Notes under the pieces: model-generated | The model's input: only the letters and a program-made list of their open reading frames with translations | The model's database searches: none | What the model was told of the DNA's origin: nothing | Source: Bradyrhizobium cosmicum | GTDB lineage: Bacteria; Pseudomonadota; Alphaproteobacteria; Rhizobiales; Xanthobacteraceae | Direction: 5' to 3' | Length of the DNA stretch: 64,000 nt | NCBI RefSeq assembly: GCF_007290395.2 | Contig: NZ_CP041656.2 | Coordinates: 6,791,501 to 6,855,500, forward strand | Made by a program: the position numbers and the translations under genes | Part shown: positions 33,820 to 43,867 of the stretch, piece by piece | How the letters are laid out: every line of letters starts with the position of its first letter | Position numbering within the stretch: position 1 is the stretch's first letter

Positions 33820-33965
33820 CAGGTGATTTGGGGGATGAAGCAGGGGGTGAATTGCGCGCGGAACCTATCGGAAGGGGGCTGATTTCACAACCCGGGAACC
33901 CGAGGTTTGGTGATTCGAGGTTTCGGACATGCCTGTGCCCTCAGTCTGTGACGCCGGTGTTACGG

Positions 33966-34433
33966 CTACCCGCTCGCCGCGCCCGCGTTCGCAAAACGCT
34001 TGCGGATGCGCATCAGCAGCTGGTCGCAGACGTCGCGGTAGGCGGCAAGCTTCTGGTCGCGGCTGCCTTCGATGATGGTGGGATCCTGCGTCGGCCAGTA
34101 TTCGACGTCGGCAGCGAGCGTGCGGGTCAGCTCCAGCGCCTTGTGGTGCGCCTCCGGCGAGAGCGTGATGATGAGATCGAAATTCAGCCCCTCCCAATCC
34201 TCCAGTTCCTCGAAGGTCTGCGGCTTGTGGGCGGAGATGTCTTGTCCCAGTTCGTCCATCACCGCGACCGCGAATGGATCGAGCTCGCCGCGCCGCGCGC
34301 CGGCCGACTTCACGTAGAGGCCCTGCGGAAACATGTGCCGCAACAGGCTCTCGGCCATCGGCGAGCGCACGCTGTTCATGGCGCAGGCGAACAGCACCGA
34401 TTGCGGATTGCTTGCGCGTGGCGAACCCGCCAT
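33966..34433 (-). CDS. low-molecular-weight phosphotyrosine phosphatase-like protein
   Basis: The 155-residue protein carries the P-loop C-x5-R in LFACAMNSVRSPMAESLLRH and a C-terminal general-acid region near YWPTQDPTIIEGSRD (DP motif). This is the LMW-PTP/arsenate-reductase fold; the rhizobial members in the hisD cluster are annotated as phosphatases and their substrate is not established. The ATG at 34433 is the natural start. The gene lies 71 bases downstream of the UPF0262 gene in the hisD operon. Confidence 0.9.
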   Translation of the reverse strand: MAGSPRASNPQSVLFACAMNSVRSPMAESLLRHMFPQGLYVKSAGARRGELDPFAVAVMDELGQDISAHKPQTFEELEDWEGLNFDLIITLSPEAHHKALELTRTLAADVEYWPTQDPTIIEGSRDQKLAAYRDVCDQLLMRIRKRFANAGAASG

Positions 34434-34504
34434 CGCGGCTAGGCCCTTTTGGTAGAGGGCATGGCCTTGTCGGAAAACCGCTGCACACTTTTCCGGGCCA
34501 TGCC

Positions 34505-34998
34505 CTAACCCTTCCAGTGCAGGACGGTAATGAGCGTGAACAGCCGTCGCGAGGTCTCGAAATCGACCCGCACCTTGCCCTTCAGCCGCTCCTGCAGCGT
34601 GCGCGAGCCCTCGTCATGGATGCCGCGGCGGCCCATGTCGATGGCCTCGATCTTGTCCGGCGTCGCGGTGCGGATCGCCTGGTAGTAGCTGTCGCAGATC
34701 ATGAAATAGTCCTTCACGATCCGTCGGAACGGCGTCAGCGAGAGCAGATGCGCGACCACGGGCGTGCCATCCTCGCGGCGGATGTCGAACATCAGGCGGT
34801 TGCCGGTGATGCCGATATGCAGCGTGAACGGACCTTTCCCGTCCGCGCCTTCCGGCGCGAACACGTTCTGCTCGATCAGATCGTAGATCGCGATCGCGCG
34901 CTCATGCTCGATGTCGGGCCCGGAACGGCCGATCGATTCCTCGTCGAGGGTGACCGCAACGATGCGATTGGTCGAGTCGTCCTGTTCGGGCGGCTGGG

Positions 34999-35002
<4 letters not shown>
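34505..35002 (-). CDS. UPF0262 family protein
   Basis: The 165-residue conserved protein begins [20 protein letters not shown], followed by [20 protein letters not shown], and contains [20 protein letters not shown] and [13 protein letters not shown]. These blocks are the UPF0262 signature, a family of unknown function found almost only in alphaproteobacteria next to hisD. Its ATG overlaps the hisD stop by four bases (ATGA), so translation is coupled. Cytoplasmic, no membrane segment. Confidence 0.92.
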
Positions 35003-36294
<1,292 letters not shown>

Positions 36295-36374
36295 CTTGGC
36301 TTGGCTTCTGCTGGTTTTGGGGGCGCGGCTTGGCTCACCGGGCCCCCTGCTCAATGGCGCGGCGGGGAAGCTGC

Positions 36375-36409
36375 GTCAACCCTTGGCGGTCAACCCTTGG
36401 CGGTCAACC
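36375..36409. repeat. 14-bp tandem repeat (2.5 copies) upstream of hisD
   Basis: GTCAACCCTTGGCG is repeated head to tail twice, followed by GTCAACC. It lies about 80 bases before the hisD start and after the DUF2948 stop. It may be a slippage product; no regulatory role is evident. Confidence 0.7.
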
Positions 36410-36477
36410 TCTGACAGCCCCCTTGGAAGGCAGCGTTCCGGCAACCGCTAGCCGGTCCGATTGGTATACTGGTCATC

Positions 36478-36927
36478 TCACCCTTCCCCCTCGATCCCCA
36501 CTCCCGCCCCCAGCTCGTCCGCCCCGAGGTCTGTCAGCTCGCATTCCAGGCATTCGACGTCGAGGCGGATGGCGCCGCCCTGGGCGAACAACAGCAGAGC
36601 GCTCCCGCCGGGCTCTTCGTCGCGGCCGTCCTGGGGGTGAAACTCGATGCCGACGAGGTCCAGAACCTCGTTCGAAGCGCCGAGGTCGATGTTGCGCGAC
36701 TTGCAGGCGAGCACGCGGTCGAAGCGGAGCGCGGCGACCAGCCGGCGCGGCTCGGCCTCGCCGTCCAGCGTCTGCTCCCAGTCCAGCCGGCTCATGCCGA
36801 CCACCAAACGCTTCTCGCTCTGCCGCCAGACGATATCGGCGGGCTGGACGCGGGCGTCCTGCACATGGGTCGAGATCACGGCGAGATCATCGGCATCGAG
36901 CGCGATCAGCTTGAGCTGGGGAGACAT
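36478..36927 (-). CDS. DUF2948 family protein
   Basis: The 149-residue protein has the family blocks LKLIALDADDLAVISTHVQD, VGMSRLDWEQ, and FDRVLACKSRNIDLGASNEV, and ends with an acidic segment. DUF2948 proteins are alphaproteobacterial, of unknown function and typically encoded directly before hisD (often after murA). The ATG at 36927 (MSPQLKLIALD) is preferred, with GAGGAG about ten bases upstream. Here the gene before it is an NAD(P)-binding protein, so the murA link is broken. Confidence 0.92.
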   Translation of the reverse strand: MSPQLKLIALDADDLAVISTHVQDARVQPADIVWRQSEKRLVVGMSRLDWEQTLDGEAEPRRLVAALRFDRVLACKSRNIDLGASNEVLDLVGIEFHPQDGRDEEPGGSALLLFAQGGAIRLDVECLECELTDLGADELGAGVGIEGEG

Positions 36928-36992
36928 CAACGACACTTCTCCTCTGGGGCGGATACGGCTCAACGCGCGCCGACGCCGATATTTCCGCGAAA

Positions 36993-37667
36993 CTAACGGG
37001 CCGGCGGATCAGAGGCTATTAATATCCTCCATCTCCAGCACCTCCGGGGATAACCGGCCCGGGCGACATGGATCATGGCGCGGCCCATCTGCTCGGTCGA
37101 GGTGACGAGACGCGGCGAAATCCGGCGCAGCACCGGCCAGAGCGGCCAGGTTGCGGTATAGACCGCCTGCACCCAGGCTGTCTTGGAGCGGATGCCGTGC
37201 AGAGGCTGGATCGCGCCGGGCCGGAACATATAGGCCGCCTTGAACGGCAGCTTGAGCAGATCGTTCTCGGTCTTGCCCTTGACCCGTGCCCACATCCGCG
37301 AGCCCTGCTCGGTGGAATCGGTGCCGGCACCGGTGACATAAGTGAAGGTCATCTGCGGATTGAGCCGCGCCAGCGTGGTCGCAGCGGCGAGCGTCAGGTC
37401 ATAGGTGAGATGGCGATAGCGCTCTTCGGTCATGCCGATCGAAGAGACGCCGAGACAGAAGAAACAGGCATCGAAGCCTGTCAGCCGCGACTCGATCGCC
37501 GAATAGTCCCAGAAATCGCCGTGCGTGATCTCGGTGAGCTTGGCGTTGCGCACGCCGGTCGGGCTGCGGCCCACCGCAACCACGCGCGCGATGCCGGGAT
37601 CTATCGGGCACTCGCGCAGCACACCCTGCCCGACCATGCCGGTCGCGCCGAAGATGATGACTTGCAT
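36993..37667 (-). CDS. NAD(P)-binding epimerase-like protein with an apparent C-terminal frameshift
   Basis: The 224-residue product has an N-terminal Rossmann motif (MQVIIFGATGMVGQGVLREC) of atypical SDR/NmrA-like proteins, then DACFFCLGVSSIGM and FTYVTGAGTDSTEQG. The reading frame ends in an improbable PRRCWRWRILIASDPPAR. The neighbouring frame over the same bases (from about 37055 down to 37009) reads SPEVLEMEDINSL then stop, which is what a normal end of this family looks like. One base therefore seems to be missing near 37053-37057, either a real mutation or a sequencing error. The fold would remain largely intact. Confidence 0.75.
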   Translation of the reverse strand: MQVIIFGATGMVGQGVLRECPIDPGIARVVAVGRSPTGVRNAKLTEITHGDFWDYSAIESRLTGFDACFFCLGVSSIGMTEERYRHLTYDLTLAAATTLARLNPQMTFTYVTGAGTDSTEQGSRMWARVKGKTENDLLKLPFKAAYMFRPGAIQPLHGIRSKTAWVQAVYTATWPLWPVLRRISPRLVTSTEQMGRAMIHVARAGYPRRCWRWRILIASDPPAR

Positions 37668-37693
37668 CGGGACGCCCCCAACGGTCTCGCGGC

Positions 37694-38632
37694 TCATGCG
37701 GCGGTCGCGATCTCGTCGAAGGATACACCGGTCAAGGTTGCCGAGACATCCCACAGCATGGCGGCGGCGGCAAAATCCTTCGCCTGCGACATGATCCTCG
37801 CCGCCGTGGGTGCCCCCTTCAATTCGTAGAACCAGTTCGGACCGTAATAACCGCCGGGCTCTGCAGCCGGCGAGGTCGCCGCGAACAGGGTGGGCAGCGC
37901 GCCTTCGGCGGCAGACTGGCTGATGAAGGGTTGCAGCCACCGGCTCACGCGCGACTGGAACGTGTTGACGCCCGGCCCGTTCGAAATGAGATCGGTCCGC
38001 GCATAGCCGGGATGGGCGGCAAGGCTGGTCAGGCCCCAGCCGGCGGCGAGGCTGCGGCGCTGCAATTCAAGTGCGAACATCAGCATCGCCAGTTTCGACT
38101 GGCAATACGCCCGCCACGGTCGATAGGAATGCTTGCTCTGCAGATCGTCGAAATTGATGGCGCCGGAGCGGTGCGCGAGACTGGAGAGATTGACGACGCG
38201 CGCACCCTTTGCACGGCGAAGCTGCGGCAGCAGGTGCGCCGTCAGCACATAATGGCCAAGATAATTGGTGCCGAGCTGCATCTCGAAACCGTCCTCGGTC
38301 TGCTGCCGTTTAGGCAGCGCCATCACGCCGGCATTGTTGACGAGGAGGTCGAGTTGCTCGTTGCTGGCGGCAAAGCGCCTGGCGAAACCGGCGACGGAGG
38401 CGAGGCTTGCGAGGTCGAGATGCTCATAGGCAATCAGGGCGTTGGGAAACCGCTCGCAAATGCCCTCGATGGCCCGCAGGCCCTTTGCGTCGCTGCGCCC
38501 TGTGAGTATGACAATGGCACCGGCGCCGGCCAGCGCCATCGCCGTCTCGTAGCCGAGGCCGCCCGTCGCTCCGGTCACGACGGCGGTCTTGCCGCTGAGA
38601 GAGGGGATGTCTGCCGTCGTCCAGTCGGTCAT
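37694..38632 (-). CDS. short-chain dehydrogenase/reductase
   Basis: The 312-residue SDR resembles retinol-dehydrogenase/protochlorophyllide-reductase-like members. It has the cofactor motif TAVVTGATGGLGYETAMALA, LLVNNAGVMALP, NYLGHYVLTAHLLPQLRRAK, the catalytic Ser in VVNLSSLAHRSG and the YxxxK in YCQSKLAML. The ATG at 38632 matches the family start (MTDWTTADIPSLSGKTA). It is divergent from a TetR gene with an 82-base intergenic region that contains a perfect palindrome, so it is very likely repressed by that TetR protein. Confidence 0.93.
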   Translation of the reverse strand: MTDWTTADIPSLSGKTAVVTGATGGLGYETAMALAGAGAIVILTGRSDAKGLRAIEGICERFPNALIAYEHLDLASLASVAGFARRFAASNEQLDLLVNNAGVMALPKRQQTEDGFEMQLGTNYLGHYVLTAHLLPQLRRAKGARVVNLSSLAHRSGAINFDDLQSKHSYRPWRAYCQSKLAMLMFALELQRRSLAAGWGLTSLAAHPGYARTDLISNGPGVNTFQSRVSRWLQPFISQSAAEGALPTLFAATSPAAEPGGYYGPNWFYELKGAPTAARIMSQAKDFAAAAMLWDVSATLTGVSFDEIATAA

Positions 38633-38679
38633 GCCATAACTCCGTTCGGCCTGGAAAATGCCCGCGACCGGTCTAAATG

Positions 38680-38692
38680 TGCACTGAGTGCA
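38680..38692. promoter_or_regulatory. palindromic operator candidate between SDR and TetR genes
   Basis: TGCACTGAGTGCA is a perfect 13-bp palindrome (6-1-6) and is flanked by AAAT and ATTT that extend the symmetry with one mismatch. It sits in the middle of the 82-base gap between the divergent SDR and TetR starts, the position where a TetR repressor would block both. The binding protein is inferred from context. Confidence 0.6.
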
Positions 38693-38714
38693 ATTTTGCA
38701 AGAGGTGAAACAAT

Positions 38715-39368
38715 TTGAAGGTTTCGAAGCCCGCCGCGAAATCGGTCAGGAAGAGCGCCAAGCCCTTGCCGGCAGGCGCAAAATCGCCTGACGCCCCCGG
38801 CCTGCGCCAGCGCAAGCTGCAGGAGACCCGCGAGCGGCTGACCCGGGGGGCGATGGCGCTGTTCCTGGAGCGCGGCTTCGAGGCCACGACCATCGACGAC
38901 ATCGCGGCCTCCGCGGACGTGTCGCGACGCAGCTTCTTCCACTATTTCGCCTCCAAGGAAGACGTGGTCGCCGCCTGGCAGGAGGGCGCGGCAAGCGCAT
39001 TGGTCGCCGAGATCGTCGCGCGGCCCGCGGGCGAATCCATGCTGACGGCAGCCGAGAATGCGATTGCGGCAGCGCTCAAGCGGATCGACCCGGCGGAGGC
39101 TGCGGCGATGTCGCGGCTCAAGCGCGACAATCCCGCGCTTCAGGCCCGCGACCAGCTGAAATACGAGAAGCTCGAGCGGGTACTCGCCGAAGGGCTCGCG
39201 CAGCGCGCCAGGACGAAAGCGGACAGGTTGAAGGCACGGCTCGTCGCAATGATCGCCACCGGCGCGATGCGCGTCGGCGGCGAGAGCTGGATCGGCGAAG
39301 GTGCGCGCGAGAAGCCGGACGTTTTCGTCAAGCGCACCTTCGATGCGATCAGGGCGATCTTGACGTGA
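38715..39368 (+). CDS. TetR-family transcriptional repressor
   Basis: The 217-residue regulator has a basic N-terminal tail, then the TetR helix-turn-helix (ALFLERGFEATTIDDIAASA, DVSRRSFFHYFASKEDVV, about residues 40-90) and a helical ligand domain. The start is a TTG at 38715 with AGAGGTG about eight bases upstream; no ATG lies ahead of the helix-turn-helix at a sensible place. It is divergent from the SDR gene and convergent with the hydrolase gene, whose stop is 12 bases away. Confidence 0.9.
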   Translation: MKVSKPAAKSVRKSAKPLPAGAKSPDAPGLRQRKLQETRERLTRGAMALFLERGFEATTIDDIAASADVSRRSFFHYFASKEDVVAAWQEGAASALVAEIVARPAGESMLTAAENAIAAALKRIDPAEAAAMSRLKRDNPALQARDQLKYEKLERVLAEGLAQRARTKADRLKARLVAMIATGAMRVGGESWIGEGAREKPDVFVKRTFDAIRAILT

Positions 39369-39380
39369 GGTGCCTCAACC

Positions 39381-40205
39381 TCATGCCTTGAAGAACGCCA
39401 GCAGGTCCGCGTTGATGGTCTCGGCGTGCGTGGTCGGCATTCCGTGCGGAAAACCCTTGTAGGTCTTCAGCGTGCCGTTCTTGAGCAGCTTGGCCGACAG
39501 CGGCGCGGAGTCGGCGTAAGGCACGATCTGGTCGTCGTCGCCGTGCATCACCAGCACCGGAACGGTAATCTTCTTGAGGTCCTCGGTGAAGTCGGTCTGC
39601 GAGAACGCGACGACGCCGTCATAGTGCGCCTTGGCGCCGCCCATCATGCCCTGGCGCCACCAGTTCTGGATCACCGCTTCCGACGGCTTTGCGCCGGGAC
39701 GGTTGTAGCCATAGAACGGGCCGGAGGCGAGGTCGCGGTAGAATCCGGTGCGGCTGGCGGCAAGCTGGGCCTGCAGACCGTCGAACACGCTCTTCGGCAG
39801 GCCGCCCGGATTGGCCGCCGTCTGCACCATCAACGGCGGCACCGCCGAGAGAATCGCGGCCTTCGCCACCCGGCTCTCGCCGTGGCGCGCAATGTAGTGC
39901 ACGACCTCGCCGCCGCCGGTGGAATGGCCGACGTGAATCGCGTTCTTCAGGTCGAGATGCGCCGTCACGGCCGCGAGATCGTCGGCGTAGTGGTCCATGT
40001 CGTGACCATCGGAGACCTGCGACGAGCGGCCGTGGCCACGGCGGTCATGGGCGATGACGCGGTAGCCGTGGTTGGCGAAGAAGATCATCTGCGTGTCCCA
40101 GTCGTCGGCCGACAGCGGCCAGCCATGGCTGAACACGATCGGCTGGCCTGCCCCCCAATCCTTGAAAAAGATCTCGACGCCGTCCTTGGTGGTGATGGTG
40201 GGCAT
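39381..40205 (-). CDS. alpha/beta hydrolase, non-heme chloroperoxidase type
   Basis: The 274-residue enzyme has [20 protein letters not shown] (oxyanion HGW), the nucleophile elbow [15 protein letters not shown] (Ser in GHSTGG), the acid in [10 protein letters not shown] and the catalytic His in [12 protein letters not shown]. This is the cofactor-free haloperoxidase/esterase group. AAGGAG lies upstream of the ATG at 40205 and gives [18 protein letters not shown], the family N-terminus. Many members are really esterases or perhydrolases; the natural substrate is unknown. Confidence 0.92.
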   Translation of the reverse strand: MPTITTKDGVEIFFKDWGAGQPIVFSHGWPLSADDWDTQMIFFANHGYRVIAHDRRGHGRSSQVSDGHDMDHYADDLAAVTAHLDLKNAIHVGHSTGGGEVVHYIARHGESRVAKAAILSAVPPLMVQTAANPGGLPKSVFDGLQAQLAASRTGFYRDLASGPFYGYNRPGAKPSEAVIQNWWRQGMMGGAKAHYDGVVAFSQTDFTEDLKKITVPVLVMHGDDDQIVPYADSAPLSAKLLKNGTLKTYKGFPHGMPTTHAETINADLLAFFKA

Positions 40206-40329
40206 GAATGGCTCCTTCAGTGAAAATCGTGCCGGGGCCCGCGAAGAGCGAGCCGGCAACATTGAGATGGGTGTGCGATGTCCGGAGTGCGATGCCTCGC
40301 ACCGCGGGGGGACAATGACAATCGGGCGA

Positions 40330-40836
40330 TCAGGCAAACGCCATCGGCTTGAAGCGGCGCCAGGCGCCGATGGTCAGCACCACGAAGAACACCAGCACGA
40401 TGCCCTGCACCGCGGCGAACACGGGACCTCCCGGCGGATTCGGCGGCACGGCGGGGGCGAGCGCGGCGAGGGCCGGCACCTTCAGGAACGACTGGATCAC
40501 CAGCACGAAGACGTTGAAGTAGAGCGAGATCATCGCGGTTACGATGTAGACCGGACGCCAGACGCCTCCAAGCTTCATGCCGTAGAGCGCGAAGCAGGCG
40601 ATCGCGAGCAGCACCAGCGAGATGATGCCGATGATGTGCGACGGCAGCAGCTCCTTGAACGGAAACAGGAAGCCGGTGGCGCTGGTGAGGATCGTGAACA
40701 GCAGAAAGATCGCGGTGAGGCCGGGCATCGGCTTCGAGCCGAGCAGGCCGAACATCACGACGAGGCCGGCGGCGATGGCGATCAGGCTGATGATGACATG
40801 GACCATCGTGAAGGCGGGCAGGCTCAGTCCAAGCAT
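40330..40836 (-). CDS. integral membrane protein of unknown function
   Basis: The 168-residue protein has four or five hydrophobic segments: [77 protein letters not shown] and a last one at [15 protein letters not shown]. There is no conserved polar motif. GGAG lies ten bases before the ATG at 40836, or seven before a GTG at 40839. It follows the hydrolase gene on the same strand with a 124-base gap. I do not recognise a named family. Confidence 0.75.
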   Translation of the reverse strand: MLGLSLPAFTMVHVIISLIAIAAGLVVMFGLLGSKPMPGLTAIFLLFTILTSATGFLFPFKELLPSHIIGIISLVLLAIACFALYGMKLGGVWRPVYIVTAMISLYFNVFVLVIQSFLKVPALAALAPAVPPNPPGGPVFAAVQGIVLVFFVVLTIGAWRRFKPMAFA

Positions 40837-41071
40837 CACGGCGTTTCTCCTAGTCTCAGCGTTGAGATCGCAGGATTAGTATTACGGTCCTCATTGAATG
40901 GCTACATGCGCAATGTCACAGGCTCGTGCTCAGCCATGCGTCGTCGTGCGAATCGACAAACACATGGCTGAATTTTTTGCAGCGCTGTCACAATCAACGG
41001 CAAGATTCGACAAAAGTCGCATCGATCGTGCAACGTCGGCCCGCGAGCGGCGGACCGACGCGACGGAATTC

Positions 41072-41380
41072 TCAGACTTCCTTGGTGTCGAAGATCAGCA
41101 GGTCGGCGCCGCCGCTGGCGAACTTCGGCACGTCGCCCGCCGCGGCCTTGCCCGCTTCGCTGCCGAAAGCCGCCTGGATGTCGGCCACGCTGTTGAAGGT
41201 GAGGATTGCGACGAGGTGGATGCCGGACGGCCCGGCAGGGGAACCGACCGGCCCGGTGCTGACGGCGTATTTCTTCAGGCCCGGCAATTTCTTGGCGAGC
41301 GGAATGTGGGTCTCGGCATAATGCTTGTCGAAGGCGGCAGCATCCTTGGGCGTCTTGTAGAGCACGACGAGTTCGGCCAT
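41072..41380 (-). CDS. EthD-family protein
   Basis: The 102-residue protein is a single dimeric alpha/beta-barrel-type domain: LVVLYKTPKDAAAFDKHYAE, THIPLAKKLPGLKKYAVSTG, LVAILTFNSVADIQAAFGSE and a C-terminal FASGGADLLIFDTKEV. The HYxxTHxPLxxxxPGL pattern is the EthD signature. EthD proteins are needed for some cytochrome P450 degradations (of ethyl ethers) in actinobacteria, but most members have no known role. No P450 is nearby. AGGGAGGA precedes the ATG. Confidence 0.9.
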   Translation of the reverse strand: MAELVVLYKTPKDAAAFDKHYAETHIPLAKKLPGLKKYAVSTGPVGSPAGPSGIHLVAILTFNSVADIQAAFGSEAGKAAAGDVPKFASGGADLLIFDTKEV

Positions 41381-41412
41381 TGAGTCCTCCCTTTGAGTTT
41401 GTTGCCGTTAAA

Positions 41413-41524
41413 CCCTCATGGTGAGGAGGCGCGCGAGCGCCGTCTCGAACCGTGCGGGCCCGGCTGTTGCATTCGGGCCTTCATCCTTCGAGACGCGTGC
41501 CATGCGCGCTCCTCAGGATGAGGA
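41413..41524. repeat. intergenic repeat with imperfect dyad symmetry
   Basis: The element runs from CCCTCATGGTGAGGAG to CTCCTCAGGATGAGG and contains CGTCTCGAACC and CCTTCGAGACG as inner arms. It fills most of the 212-base gap between the EthD gene and the cNMP flavoprotein gene. From memory this (CCTCATGGTGAGGAG..CTCAGGATGAGG) is a widely dispersed Bradyrhizobium repeat. Confidence 0.75.
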
Positions 41525-41592
41525 GATAGTCTGTGGGACACGTCAGGATGGCAAGCCAAAATCCGCTTGCCATCTACTTGTCTTGTTCTTGA

Positions 41593-43311
41593 CTATAGCG
41601 CCGGTTTTGCGGCGTCGCCGAGATAGCCGTGCAGGGAGGCCACGACCTGTGCGCCTTCGCCGATGGCGCCGCCGACGCGCTTGACGGAACCGGAGCGGAC
41701 GTCGCCGACGGCGTAGACGCCGGGCACGGAAGTTTCGAGCGGCGCGACGAGCCGGCCCTGGTTCTGCTCGGACTGCGCGCCTGTCACGACGAAGCCGCCG
41801 CGATCGAGCGTAACGCCGCAGCCGTCGAGCCAGGAGGTGGCGGGATCGGCGCCGACGAACAGGAAGAGATTGCTGATGTCGGCAAAATCCTCGTCATCGG
41901 ACAGCCGGCTCTTCCAGCGGATGCGCCGCAGCAGCGAGGCCTCGTCGCCCTCGAGCGACGTTATCTCGGTGTTGAACAGCAGCTCGATGTTCGGCGTCGC
42001 CTCGATGCGCTCGATAAGATAGCGCGACATGCTGGCGCCGAGACCGCCGCCGCGGATGATCATCAGCACCTTCTTGGCGTGACCCGACAGGAACACGGCC
42101 GCCTGCCCCGCCGAATTGCCGGCCCCCACCAAAGCCACTTCTTCGCCGGAGCACAGCTTCGCCTCGACCGGCGAGGCCCAGTACCAGACGCCGCGGCCCT
42201 CGAACTTGTCGAGGTTCTCCATCTGCGGCCTGCGATAGCGTGCGCCGCTCGCGACCACCACCGACCGCGAGCGCAAGGGATCGCTGCCGTCGAGCGCCAC
42301 CGAAAACGCGCCGTCCTTGCGCGTGCAGTCGAGCGACTTCACCGTGACCGGGATCATGATCTCGGCGCCGAATTTCTGCGCCTGGTTGAAGGCGCGCGCG
42401 GTCAGGGCCAGGCCGGAGATGCCGGTCGGAAAGCCCAGATAATTTTCGATGCGCGCGCTGGCCCCGGCCTGGCCGCCGAAGGCGCGGGCGTCGAGCACGG
42501 CGACAGAAAGGCCTTCGGAAGCCGCATACACCGCGGTGGCGAGCCCGGCAGGCCCGGAGCCGACGATCGCGACGTCGTAGATGCGATCGTTGCGCGGGCC
42601 GCCGATCATGCCGATCGCGCGCGCGATTTCGGTTTCGCCGGGATTGCGCAGCACCGAACCGTCGGGCGTGACGACCAGCGGCCAGTCTTCCGGCTTGGGC
42701 GAGTAACGTGCGATGACGTCGGCGGCGTCGCGGTCACGCTCGGGATCGAGCAGATGATGCGGCTGGCCGTTGCGGGTGAGGAACCCCTGCAGCCGCACAA
42801 CGCCGGCCGAATGCGAGGGACCGATCAGCACCACGCCGCCCACGCCGGCCTGGAGCAGATTGACCCGGCGCAGGATCAGCGCGCGCATGATGCGCTCGCC
42901 GAGCTCGGCCTCCGCGACCAGCAGCGCGCGCAGCCGGTCCGGCGGCAGCAGCAGCGTCTCGACCTCGCCTTCGGCGCGGCCATCGACCAGCGCCGGCCGG
43001 CCGGAGAGCTGACTGAGCTCGGCCAGAAATTGCCCCGGCCCCTGATCGATCAGCGGGGTGACATGGCCGAGCCCGTCGCGCTGGGTGATGGCGACATGGC
43101 CCTTCAGCACGACGAACATCCCCGGCCCGGGCTTGCCGGTCTCGAACAGCCACTCACCGTCCGCGTAGCTGCGGACCTCGCCAAAGTGGCGCATGCGCTC
43201 GATCTCGGCCGATGTCAGCGTCGGAAAGGTCTGTTCGGGGCGGGTGAACCGCGCCATCTGCGCGTCACTGTCAGCTCGTTGCGAATAGTCCTGCCCGCTT
43301 GCCACGTCCAT
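41593..43311 (-). CDS. cyclic-nucleotide-binding domain fused to a thioredoxin-reductase-like flavoprotein
   Basis: The 572-residue protein has an N-terminal cNMP-binding domain (about 20-140: GEWLFETGKPGPGMFVVLKG), a glutaredoxin-like spacer and a C-terminal FAD/NAD(P)H domain (DVAIVGSGPAGLATAVYAAS; VALVGAGNSAGQAAVFLS; PGVYAVGDVRSGSVKRV). In true thioredoxin reductase a CxxC lies in the NADPH domain before VALVGAG; here that stretch is GVWYWASPVEAKLCSGEE, with no CxxC. So the fold is kept but the dithiol is not. The ATG at 43311 has GGAG three bases upstream. A role as cNMP-gated flavin oxidoreductase is inference. Confidence 0.88.
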   Translation of the reverse strand: MDVASGQDYSQRADSDAQMARFTRPEQTFPTLTSAEIERMRHFGEVRSYADGEWLFETGKPGPGMFVVLKGHVAITQRDGLGHVTPLIDQGPGQFLAELSQLSGRPALVDGRAEGEVETLLLPPDRLRALLVAEAELGERIMRALILRRVNLLQAGVGGVVLIGPSHSAGVVRLQGFLTRNGQPHHLLDPERDRDAADVIARYSPKPEDWPLVVTPDGSVLRNPGETEIARAIGMIGGPRNDRIYDVAIVGSGPAGLATAVYAASEGLSVAVLDARAFGGQAGASARIENYLGFPTGISGLALTARAFNQAQKFGAEIMIPVTVKSLDCTRKDGAFSVALDGSDPLRSRSVVVASGARYRRPQMENLDKFEGRGVWYWASPVEAKLCSGEEVALVGAGNSAGQAAVFLSGHAKKVLMIIRGGGLGASMSRYLIERIEATPNIELLFNTEITSLEGDEASLLRRIRWKSRLSDDEDFADISNLFLFVGADPATSWLDGCGVTLDRGGFVVTGAQSEQNQGRLVAPLETSVPGVYAVGDVRSGSVKRVGGAIGEGAQVVASLHGYLGDAAKPAL

Positions 43312-43338
43312 GCACTCCAAAAATTCCAGCTGCCGGTT

Positions 43339-43539
43339 TCAAGCGCCGGTTTTGCCGGCGGCCCCCTCATTTAGGGAATCATCGTCGTTCTGCGAGGGGC
43401 CGTCGGTTGCGGCGCGCTCGCGTGCCTGCAGCTTCCGCCGCTTCAGGTTTTCGCGCAGCGCCGATTTCAGGCGATCGTCCCGGGACGCCCTCGCCTGTCT
43501 CGATTCCGGTCTCGCGCTCTTGTCGTTCTCGTCAGCCAT
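43339..43539 (-). CDS. small basic hypothetical protein
   Basis: The 66-residue, highly charged protein begins MADENDKSARPESRQARASR, then DDRLKSALRENLKRRKLQAR and ERAATDG. It has no cysteine or membrane segment and is probably helical and disordered at both ends. Similar short proteins with an ENLKRRK-type core are common in this bacterial group, but I know of no function. The ATG at 43539 gives the compact protein; the frame is open upstream. It ends 27 bases before the flavoprotein start on the same strand. Confidence 0.65.
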   Translation of the reverse strand: MADENDKSARPESRQARASRDDRLKSALRENLKRRKLQARERAATDGPSQNDDDSLNEGAAGKTGA

Positions 43540-43867
43540 CACGGGTCCATACAGCGATCCGCGATAACTTGCCCAGGGAATGCGGCAGCTCAAGAGGCTC
43601 ACGCCCATCCGATCGTGCGAAACTCAAAATGGGCCAGCTCCGGGACATCAGCCAACTGGCCAGATGGCGGGGACATCGGAACCGAAATCAGCGGCAAAGT
43701 CAGCGGAAAGTCGGTCGTTTCGCGCCAAAACAGGCGTTTTGCACCTGATATCGCCCCGATTTTCTCATTTTGGCGGGGCCAGCAAGCTTGCACAGGAGGG
43801 GGGCTTGTGGCAGATATCGGCCCGCTTGGTAGGCCCCCTGTGGCGGCCGATTCTCATCCCAGCACAT
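43540..43867. other. gene-free region upstream of tRNA-Thr
   Basis: The 328-base gap has no frame that looks like protein on either strand. It should contain the tRNA-Thr promoter, but I cannot point to a convincing -35/-10 pair. Confidence 0.5.

Noticed and set aside
41629..43374. 581-codon plus-strand open frame opposite the cNMP flavoprotein
   Set aside because: Antisense shadow; no domain motif, and the opposite strand has full FAD and NAD motifs.
43540..43867. Short open frames overlapping tRNA-Thr
   Set aside because: They include the tRNA gene itself and give no protein-like sequence.
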